In this document: one piece after another, positions 7,485 through 12,619 of the stretch
Layout of the letters: each line of letters opens with the position of its first letter
How positions within the stretch are numbered: the stretch's first letter is position 1
Assembly (NCBI GenBank): GCA_030635565.1
Contig: DAOVYP010000026.1
Span: 1-12,619, forward strand
Source of the DNA: Spirochaeta sp.
Lineage (GTDB): Bacteria; Spirochaetota; Spirochaetia; DSM-2461
Direction: 5' to 3'
DNA: 12,619 bases
The notes under the pieces: generated by a model
What the model was told of the DNA's origin: nothing
Database searches by the model: none
Seen by the model: only the letters and a program-made list of their open reading frames with translations
Position numbers and translations under genes: made by a program

Positions 7485-8314
7485 TTGCCGTCAATAAGCG
7501 CTGGGCACGTGTCCTCAGCTACCTCATCATGGTCTTCTATGCGGCCCTGATACTCTTTCCCCTTTACCTGATGTTCGTCACTTCGTTGAAGGACAACAGA
7601 CAGATCTTCACCAAACCATTCAGTTTGCCCGGACCCATCGTTTTTTCCGGGTACGTGAAACTTTTCACTGTATCCCAGTACCAGATCTACTTCCGTAACA
7701 GCATTGTGGTTACCCTGATATCTCTGGGGTTCATCGTTCTTCTTACTTCCCTGGCATCGTATGCACTGGCCAAGTACCAGTTCAGGGCCCGGATTCTTGT
7801 CTATGTGTATTTTGTCGCGGGGCTTATAATCCCCATCCGCCTGGGGACTATCGGCATCCTTAAAACCATGATCAACATAAAGCTTTTCGACACTCCCTGG
7901 TCGCTCATCATCGTCTTTATAGCCATGGGTATCCCGCTGGGTATTTTCATCCTCTATGATTTCATCCGTATGATTCCCGAAGAACTCAGTAACTCGGCCC
8001 GTATCGACGGCTGCAGTGAACACGCCATATTCCGCAGGATCATCATGCCCCTCACCAAACCGGCCCTGGCTACCGTTGCAATTATTAACTTCATTCCGGT
8101 CTGGAACGACTTCTGGTTTCCACTCATTCTTATCCGTTCCAACGATGTGAAGACCGTTCCCCTGGCTACAGCCCTGTTATTCGGGCAGTTCGAAACTAAT
8201 TTCGGCATGGTGTTCGCCGTGCTTTCCATGGCGAGTATTCCTGTAATGGTGTTCTATCTGTTCCTGTCAAGATATTTCATCAAGGGCCTCACCAAGGGAG
8301 CGATGAAGGGCTAA
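7481..8314 (+). CDS. Sugar ABC importer permease (MalG/UgpE type)
   Basis: Second membrane subunit of the importer. The 277-residue protein fits the MalG class: first span around 13-33 (SYLIMVFYAALILFPLYLMF), the family motif VTSLKDN just after it, further spans, and the EAA loop from about residue 167 (EELSNSARIDGCSEHAIFRRIIMP). PVWNDFWFPLILI after the loop is also a CUT1 permease feature. The gene is intact. Its ATG overlaps the stop of the preceding permease by 4 nt (ATGA), so its translation probably depends on ribosomes finishing that gene; a premature stop in the first permease may therefore lower its expression. Its TAA shares bases with the stop codon of the convergent repeat protein gene. 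No ATPase gene follows, so a multitask ATPase from elsewhere is presumably used. Confidence 0.93.
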   Translation: MIAVNKRWARVLSYLIMVFYAALILFPLYLMFVTSLKDNRQIFTKPFSLPGPIVFSGYVKLFTVSQYQIYFRNSIVVTLISLGFIVLLTSLASYALAKYQFRARILVYVYFVAGLIIPIRLGTIGILKTMINIKLFDTPWSLIIVFIAMGIPLGIFILYDFIRMIPEELSNSARIDGCSEHAIFRRIIMPLTKPALATVAIINFIPVWNDFWFPLILIRSNDVKTVPLATALLFGQFETNFGMVFAVLSMASIPVMVFYLFLSRYFIKGLTKGAMKG

Positions 8315-8844
8315 GCCAGGAATTGATACAACGACATCAATGTGGCTATTAGGACGAATCCGAAAGTCGTCAGGCGATGTGAGAGGGTGAATTGCTTGTC
8401 GACCGCCGAGAAACGGGTATCCATTTCCCTGATAGTTTCAGTAAAGCGCTTATCTACCGCCGAGAAACGGGTACCCATTTCCCTGATGGTTTCAGAAAAT
8501 TGCTTATCCACTGCTGAGAAGCGGATATCCATTACCCTGATGGTTTCATCAAATCGCTTATCGACAGCTTCGAATCGTTTATCGACGGCTTCAAATCGCT
8601 TATCGACAGCTTCAAATCGCTTGTCCACTGCATCAAATTTGAAATTCATGTGATTTATCAGTTCTTTCCACCGGGCATCGCCTCTGGCCATGGCTTCCCG
8701 AAATTCCGAATGCTCTCGGTCGTTATTTTCTTTCAGGAGAAAGCTGTGGGTTAAAAGAGAAACATAACGATGCAGCGATTCAGGGTTTTTCACTTGCACC
8801 GCTTCGTTGAGTTCGCTTTCCAGGATGTTTGATAAGGCATCCAC
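8311..8844 (-). CDS. Coiled-coil repeat protein with C-terminal membrane anchor (Bdr-like architecture)
   Basis: I do not recognise a named family. The 177-residue protein has a helical, charged N-terminal part (1-66), four heptads of the form F-E/D-AVDKR at 70-97 (the last three identical), then three 18-residue units VDK[RQ]F.ETIR.M..RFSA at 94-147 with a partial fourth, and one hydrophobic segment at about 159-176 ending the protein. There is no signal peptide, so the coiled coil should lie in the cytoplasm, held by the tail. I choose GTG 8844 because GGAGGTG at 8851-8857 lies well spaced upstream; the ATG at 8850 touches it. Repeats plus C-terminal anchor recall Borrelia Bdr proteins, but sequence identity is not claimed. 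The gene stands alone on this strand and overlaps the upstream permease stop by 3 nt. Repeat copy number could vary between strains. Function unknown. Confidence 0.82.
   Translation of the reverse strand: MDALSNILESELNEAVQVKNPESLHRYVSLLTHSFLLKENNDREHSEFREAMARGDARWKELINHMNFKFDAVDKRFEAVDKRFEAVDKRFEAVDKRFDETIRVMDIRFSAVDKQFSETIREMGTRFSAVDKRFTETIREMDTRFSAVDKQFTLSHRLTTFGFVLIATLMSLYQFLA
8386..8565 (-). repeat. 54-bp tandem repeat encoding 18-residue coiled-coil units
   Basis: Three full and one partial 54-bp units encode VDK[RQ]F.ETIR.M..RFSA. Eighteen residues equal a heptad plus a hendecad (five helical turns), so this part would form a straighter coiled coil than the heptad block next to it. The first unit shares its VDKRF with the last heptad, which suggests that one repeat type grew out of the other. 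Confidence 0.82.
8554..8637 (-). repeat. 21-bp tandem repeat encoding heptads FEAVDKR
   Basis: Four tandem 21-bp units, near-identical at DNA level (plus-strand form close to CTTCAAATCGCTTATCGACAG), lie inside the coiled-coil gene. The unit length is one heptad, so gain or loss of copies keeps frame and coiled-coil register. The unit-to-unit DNA differences are few, suggesting recent expansion or conversion. Confidence 0.85.
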
Positions 8845-9012
8845 CGTCATCACCTCCAATTATAATGGTTTTCACTACACATGACAGTCTTGAAGCGGTG
8901 TTTGCTTGAGGGTTTTTCTGAAAATACTCGATCTGTTCATTATCCGTTTATATTTCGCAGTTACTTTTATTGCTACTATCTGAGTAGAAATCACATGTCC
9001 GGAGTGAACCCC

Positions 9013-10245
9013 TTGACCCGTAAAACAAAAATCATCCTGTTCTCAATTCTCGTTCCGGTACTGATTATTGCCGTCATACCGGTGTATTTCCTTCTGAATC
9101 GTACGGCTGAAGCCGCTGCTGTATCGGAAGTCGGCCCGGCCCTTATCGTAGAGGTGAAAGTCCAGACCAAACGCGATGGTATCGAGATCAGCGGGAATAT
9201 CGAGCCGGCGAGTTCCGCCGATCTGGCCTTCCCTATAGCCGGGTACATCGACGCTGTCTTTGTCTCGGAAGGTGATGTCGTCAGGGCCGGTGAGGTTGTC
9301 GCGATTCTCGAAGACAGCCAGCAGCGCTACAACCTGGCCGAAGTGGATGTGGAGATAGATGCCGAAAATATTGCCGGTACCAGGCGGAATCTAGACCTGC
9401 TGGATCTCAAGCGGGACATGACGGCAACGGAGCTGGAAGACACCCGATTATCCAGCACTATTGCCGGTGTGGTTTCCGGGGTATACCTGGATGTCGGAGA
9501 CTTTGTCACAGATCAGAAGTCCGGGGATGACAAGGATGTCGTGGTGAGGGTGATCGATAGATCTTCCATGACGGCTATCGTCGAGGTGGATGAGCTGGAT
9601 GCTCCGTACCTGTCTCTCGGGCAGTCGGTGGAATTCCAGTTTGATGCTTATCCCGACATTGAAGTGAGGGGTGTGGTATCGAAGATCCCCCTGGAAGCCC
9701 GGGTAACATCCCAGGGAATCGCCGTTCTTGATACCGAAGTCACCATCGAAGATCCGCCTGAAGAAATTCTGCCGTTTTTCACCTTTGCCGGTGAAATTTT
9801 TCTGAGTGGCGATGAGGACATTCTTTTGATTTCCCCGGATGCGGTAATGGAGCGGGGGGAGAGAAGCATAGTTTTTGTGGTGCTTCCTTCCGGGGAAGTG
9901 GACGCGGCGATGGCCGAGCGCAGAAGCGGTTCCGGCGGAGAATCTTCCGGCGGTGGAACCGGGTCCGGAGGAGGAATCCCCGGTGGTGGAATCCCCGGCG
10001 ATCTGGATCTGCCGGAAGGATATTCCGTGGTTCCCACACCGATAATTGTCAAAGAATACGGCAGCAGCCTGGTTCAGGTAATCAGCGGATTGAAGGCCGG
10101 GGATAAGGTTCTGGTACTCCCCGCCGCCGGCGAATCCGGGGGTATCGCAGAAGATGAGTCGGGCAGCATCAATTTTCTGGATCTTCTGGGTTTACCCAGC
10201 GGCGGCCCCGGTAGTGGCGGCGGTCCCGGCAGCGGCAGTCGTTAG
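9013..10245 (+). CDS. Membrane fusion protein of a MacAB-like ABC exporter (HlyD/MacA family)
   Basis: Periplasmic adaptor anchored in the inner membrane and paired with the ABC ATPase and permease that follow. From the chosen start it has 410 residues: a membrane anchor at about 7-28, a split lipoyl-like domain (GNIEPASSADLAFPIAGYID, then FVSEGDVVRAGEVVAIL, and the return half STIAGVVSGVYLDVGDFV), a short helical insert of only about 35-45 residues, and beta-barrel parts around VDELDAPYLSLGQSVEF. A Gly/Ser/Pro-rich stretch lies at about 304-332 and a second one forms the C-terminus. I prefer TTG 9013 because CCGGAG at 8999-9004 is 8 nt upstream and the protein then opens TRKTKIILF; ATG 8995 lacks a ribosome-binding site, and an earlier extension to 8881 adds an unlikely leader. 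It is followed without gap by the ATPase gene. Confidence 0.88.
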   Translation: MTRKTKIILFSILVPVLIIAVIPVYFLLNRTAEAAAVSEVGPALIVEVKVQTKRDGIEISGNIEPASSADLAFPIAGYIDAVFVSEGDVVRAGEVVAILEDSQQRYNLAEVDVEIDAENIAGTRRNLDLLDLKRDMTATELEDTRLSSTIAGVVSGVYLDVGDFVTDQKSGDDKDVVVRVIDRSSMTAIVEVDELDAPYLSLGQSVEFQFDAYPDIEVRGVVSKIPLEARVTSQGIAVLDTEVTIEDPPEEILPFFTFAGEIFLSGDEDILLISPDAVMERGERSIVFVVLPSGEVDAAMAERRSGSGGESSGGGTGSGGGIPGGGIPGDLDLPEGYSVVPTPIIVKEYGSSLVQVISGLKAGDKVLVLPAAGESGGIAEDESGSINFLDLLGLPSGGPGSGGGPGSGSR

Positions 10246-10956
10246 ATGGATGTCACTTTGAATATACACCAATCCCCGATAATCTCTCCACCCGTTGTCG
10301 AGGCCCGGAAAGCCGCACGGTATTATGTGATGGGCGATGTTACTGTGATGGCGTTGCGCGGTGTGGACATCAAGGTGGAGAAAGGCGAGATGGTTTCGGT
10401 GATGGGTCCTTCCGGTTCCGGGAAATCCACCTTGATGAATCTTATGGGTTGTCTGGATACCCCGTCCTCCGGAGCGGTCCTGCTGGATGGAACAGATATT
10501 TCGGAGCTGGATGAGCGGGCCTTGGCCAGGGTGCGAAATGAGAAGATCGGTTTTATATTCCAGCAATTCAACCTCCTGGCCCGGAGCAGCGTGCTGGACA
10601 ATGTCGCTACACCATTACTCTATGCGGGAGTCCCGGCAAAGATACGAAAGGAACGGGCAACCCATGTACTTGAGAGGGTAGGGCTGGCCGACCGGATGAA
10701 GCACCTTCCCCGGGAATTGTCCGGAGGTCAGAAACAACGGGTTGCCGTTGCCCGGGCCCTGGTAAATGAACCCTCACTTCTGCTGGCTGATGAGCCGACC
10801 GGAGCCCTGGATCAGGAAACAGGTCATCAGATTCTTGATCTGTTCGAGGAGCTGCACGATGCGGGGAACACCCTGGTGCTGGTGACTCACGATCCCGACA
10901 TCGGTGCCTTTACCCCTCGCAGTATTCACCTCCTGGACGGGATGGTGAAAGAATGA
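10246..10956 (+). CDS. ABC transporter ATPase (MacB/LolD type)
   Basis: ATPase for the export or mechanotransmission module encoded with the fusion protein and the FtsX-type permease. The 236-residue protein has Walker A GPSGSGKST at 54-62, Q-loop FIFQQFNLL at 103-111, signature LSGGQKQR at 158-165, Walker B LLLADEPTGALD at 178-189 with catalytic Glu183, and switch His215. FQQFNLL and DEPTGALD are typical of the MacB/LolD/FtsE group. All key residues are present. About 20 extra N-terminal residues precede the usual start of the fold; since the ATG directly follows the stop of the fusion protein (TAGATG) and no good Shine-Dalgarno sequence is seen, translation by coupling is likely. Its stop overlaps the permease start (ATGA). 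The substrate cannot be told; macrolides, peptides or lipoproteins are known for relatives. Confidence 0.93.
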   Translation: MDVTLNIHQSPIISPPVVEARKAARYYVMGDVTVMALRGVDIKVEKGEMVSVMGPSGSGKSTLMNLMGCLDTPSSGAVLLDGTDISELDERALARVRNEKIGFIFQQFNLLARSSVLDNVATPLLYAGVPAKIRKERATHVLERVGLADRMKHLPRELSGGQKQRVAVARALVNEPSLLLADEPTGALDQETGHQILDLFEELHDAGNTLVLVTHDPDIGAFTPRSIHLLDGMVKE

Positions 10957-12149
10957 ATTTTTTCGAGAATTTCAAGCTTGCACTGCAGAATTTCACCCAT
11001 AGTAAACTCCGGACTGCACTGTCGGCCCTGGGCATCATCATCGGCGTTATGTCGGTTATTGCCATCACCACCCTGGGGGGGAGTGCCACCGGAAGTATAA
11101 AAGATTCGGTAGTGGGGGCCGGTCTCAATTCCATCACCGTGATAGCCGGGCGGGATGCGCCTGAGACGGTAACAAGAGCCTTCGACCTGGAATTTGCCGA
11201 TCGCATCGCCGCCGAGGTTGAGGGGGTGGGAGCGGCGGTTCCTCTGGTTTCATCCAACTTCACCGTTTCATACGGGAAAAACCAGTTCGACGGAGTCACC
11301 GTTATGGCTGCGTCACCGGAATATGCCGGGATATACCAGTATCCGATTGCCTCAGGCGCGTTCCTGAGTGATGAGAATGAGGATAGACGGGAGTCGGTGG
11401 CGGTGCTGGGAGCTGAAATCGCGACGAGTCTTTTTCCCGATGGCGACGCTTTGGGGAAGCGTGTGAGAATTTTCCGGACGCAGGCACGAAGTTTTAAAAT
11501 AATCGGGGTGATGGATTCCATGGCCGACTCAATGGGGAACAGTTTTGACTCGACCATATACGTACCGGTGAGTACTTATGATTCCCGGCTTCAGAGAATC
11601 GATACCGTTAAACGCTATGGCGTTACCGCAGAGCTTGATTCAGACGTACTGGAAGTATCGGAAAACTTGAGAGAATGGTTCACCGGAATTTTCGGTGATG
11701 AGGAGGCCGTCCGGGTGATGTCTCCGGCGGGTATGGCGGATATGTTCACAGGCATCACAAAAACCTTCAATCTTTTCCTTTCCGGGGTGGCGGCCATCAG
11801 CCTTCTGGTGGGTGGTATCGGAATCATGAACATCATGCTGGTTTCCGTTTCGGAACGAACCCGGGAAATCGGCATCCGTAAAGCCCTGGGGGCCACTCCT
11901 CGGGTAATACGCAGGCAGTTCCTCTTCGAAGCGGCGGCCCTCACAACTATGGGAGGCATCCTTGGAGTCATCAGCGGTCTGGGCTTGAGCGCCCTGGCCA
12001 TCAATGCCCTGGGGTGGTCCTTCGCGGTGAATGTTCCGGCAGTATTCGGGGCCGTTGCATTTTCAACGATTGTGGGAATCTTTTTCGGTCTTTATCCGGC
12101 GGCCCGGGCGAGTAAAATGGACCCGGTGACGGCTCTGGCATACGAATGA
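10953..12149 (+). CDS. MacB-like ABC permease (MacB_PCD plus FtsX domains)
   Basis: Membrane subunit of the MacAB-like system. The 398-residue protein has the type VII (mechanotransmission) layout: N-terminal cytoplasmic helix and first span at about 20-42 (LRTALSALGIIIGVMSVIAI), a large periplasmic domain at about 45-268, then three spans starting near 272, 325 and 365. FLSGVAAISLLVGGIGIMNIM with SERTREIGIRKALGAT after it is the conserved FtsX-domain signature that contacts the ATPase; it ends with AARASKMDPVTALAYE, the usual MacB C-terminus. Unlike E. coli MacB, the ATPase is a separate protein. The ATG overlaps the ATPase stop by 4 nt. No outer-membrane TolC-like gene is in the window; the next gene is convergent. 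No terminator is visible in the 24 nt after the stop. Confidence 0.94.
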   Translation: MNFFENFKLALQNFTHSKLRTALSALGIIIGVMSVIAITTLGGSATGSIKDSVVGAGLNSITVIAGRDAPETVTRAFDLEFADRIAAEVEGVGAAVPLVSSNFTVSYGKNQFDGVTVMAASPEYAGIYQYPIASGAFLSDENEDRRESVAVLGAEIATSLFPDGDALGKRVRIFRTQARSFKIIGVMDSMADSMGNSFDSTIYVPVSTYDSRLQRIDTVKRYGVTAELDSDVLEVSENLREWFTGIFGDEEAVRVMSPAGMADMFTGITKTFNLFLSGVAAISLLVGGIGIMNIMLVSVSERTREIGIRKALGATPRVIRRQFLFEAAALTTMGGILGVISGLGLSALAINALGWSFAVNVPAVFGAVAFSTIVGIFFGLYPAARASKMDPVTALAYE

Positions 12150-12163
12150 GTTTGGTTTCAAGT

Positions 12164-12179
12164 TTTCACAGTTTCACAG
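12164..12179. repeat. Two tandem TTTCACAG copies between convergent genes
   Basis: TTTCACAG occurs twice in direct tandem, followed by a partial TTTCA. The second copy overlaps the TGA stop of the hydrolase gene. It is too short to be more than slippage or chance. No hairpin or T-rich terminator was seen here, although two genes converge. Confidence 0.4.
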
Positions 12180-12619
12180 TTTCAAATCGACCATAAGAAT
12201 ACACTCGGCGTCGATACCGAATGGACCCTGGAGGATGTCTTCTCCATCGGGTCCGATGGCCAGAGAGCATCCTATGCAGATTCGTCCCTCCCAGGGGCCG
12301 CCGTTGATGGTTCCCACATTACTCACACCGATGATGGTTCTTGAGAATTCCCGGGCGACGGGAACGTACGAATCGCGCCAGAAATCCCCATATGGATCGG
12401 CAGCATTGTCGTGATCTTTTCTGACGGCCCAGGCGCAGGGCGACAGGATGACATCGGCACCCATGTGACAGAGTGATCGGGATAAAACCTGATCTTTGGC
12501 GAATCCATCGGCGCAAATCATCAATCCGATGCGTCCGAATGTCGTGTCGACGACATTCAGGCGGTCGCCTGTGGAATAATTGTCCCAACCGATTTCCAAT
12601 TCGTTGATTTTTCTGTGTC
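12174..12619 (-). CDS. Carbon-nitrogen hydrolase (nitrilase superfamily), C-terminal part
   Basis: Cys-dependent amidase or nitrilase-like enzyme that hydrolyses C-N bonds in amides, carbamoyl compounds or nitriles; the substrate is not evident. The 147 codons present run off the right edge in an open frame, so the start lies outside the window; the TTG at 12599 is internal. Visible are the catalytic Lys in RKINELEIG at the edge, and 32 residues later the nucleophile Cys in GLMICADGF; the catalytic Glu lies in the missing N-terminal part. Spacing of Lys to Cys fits the superfamily. CADGF replaces the more common C-Y-D or C-W-E, and the Cys is followed by Ala. NVGTINGGPWEGRICIGCSLAIGPDGE matches the family's C-terminal strand region, in which SxxxxPDG is usual. 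It ends with TGA. Convergent to the MacB-like gene and unrelated to it functionally as far as can be seen. Confidence 0.88.
   Translation of the reverse strand, partial: HRKINELEIGWDNYSTGDRLNVVDTTFGRIGLMICADGFAKDQVLSRSLCHMGADVILSPCAWAVRKDHDNAADPYGDFWRDSYVPVAREFSRTIIGVSNVGTINGGPWEGRICIGCSLAIGPDGEDILQGPFGIDAECILMVDLKL

Noticed and set aside
7337..8023. Long open frame of 228 codons on the minus strand
   Set aside because: It is antisense to the two permease genes, has a charged, low-complexity translation without family motifs, and the sense strand encodes clear EAA loops.
8386..8640. CRISPR-like repeat array
   Set aside because: Units follow each other without unique spacers, and they encode an in-frame coiled coil with a well-placed start and stop.
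8881..8994. N-terminal extension of the fusion protein from ATG 8881
   Set aside because: The added residues look like non-coding sequence, there is no ribosome-binding site at 8881, and a well-spaced GGAG serves TTG 9013.
10910..11557. Minus-strand open frame of 215 codons
   Set aside because: Antisense to the MacB-like permease; Ser/Pro/Thr-rich translation is typical of a shadow frame.

Overview
The window carries, in order: a minus-strand high-affinity phosphate (Pst) operon, a plus-strand two-component system, a plus-strand carbohydrate-type ABC importer whose first permease has an in-frame stop, a minus-strand coiled-coil repeat protein, a plus-strand MacAB-like ABC export module, and the C-terminal part of a minus-strand carbon-nitrogen hydrolase. 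GC content looks moderate (a little above 50% by eye). Gene style suggests a free-living spirochaete of the Spirochaetaceae type: the solute-binding protein has a Cys-free signal peptide ending LFAGGSSG, as is common for sugar-binding proteins there, and the small repeat protein resembles Borrelia Bdr proteins in architecture. This placement is inference; there is no rRNA or other marker in the window.

Positions 1-3060 (minus): pstS-pstC-pstA-pstB in the classical order, with 1 to 11 nt gaps or short overlaps; pstB runs off the left edge. About 65 nt upstream of pstS there are three TTAG/CTAA cores spaced exactly 11 bp apart, the geometry of a Pho box, so phosphate-starvation control is likely. 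Positions 3205-5116 (plus, divergent from pst): a DesK/NarL-type membrane sensor kinase and an overlapping LuxR-type response regulator. A perfect -10 like element lies so close to the kinase ATG that the transcript may be leaderless. Behind the regulator are three copies of an 8-bp arm able to form two mutually exclusive hairpins.

Positions 5223-8314 (plus): an extracellular solute-binding protein, a strong intrinsic terminator/attenuator, and two MalF/MalG-type permeases joined by an ATGA overlap. No ATPase is encoded here, so a shared MsmK/UgpC-type ATPase encoded elsewhere is presumably used. The first permease is broken by TGA at codon 118 while the frame and family motifs continue on both sides; TGA ends other genes in the window, so this is a nonsense mutation, an assembly error or a readthrough site.

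Positions 8311-8844 (minus): a 177-residue protein of heptad and 18-residue repeats with a C-terminal membrane anchor, stop-to-stop with the second permease. Positions 9013-12149 (plus): membrane fusion protein, ABC ATPase and FtsX/MacB permease, tightly coupled. Positions 12174-12619 (minus): a nitrilase-superfamily amidohydrolase fragment. There is no gene-free stretch over 300 bp. Several genes appear to start at TTG or GTG placed by good Shine-Dalgarno sequences (pstB, the response regulator, the repeat protein, the fusion protein).
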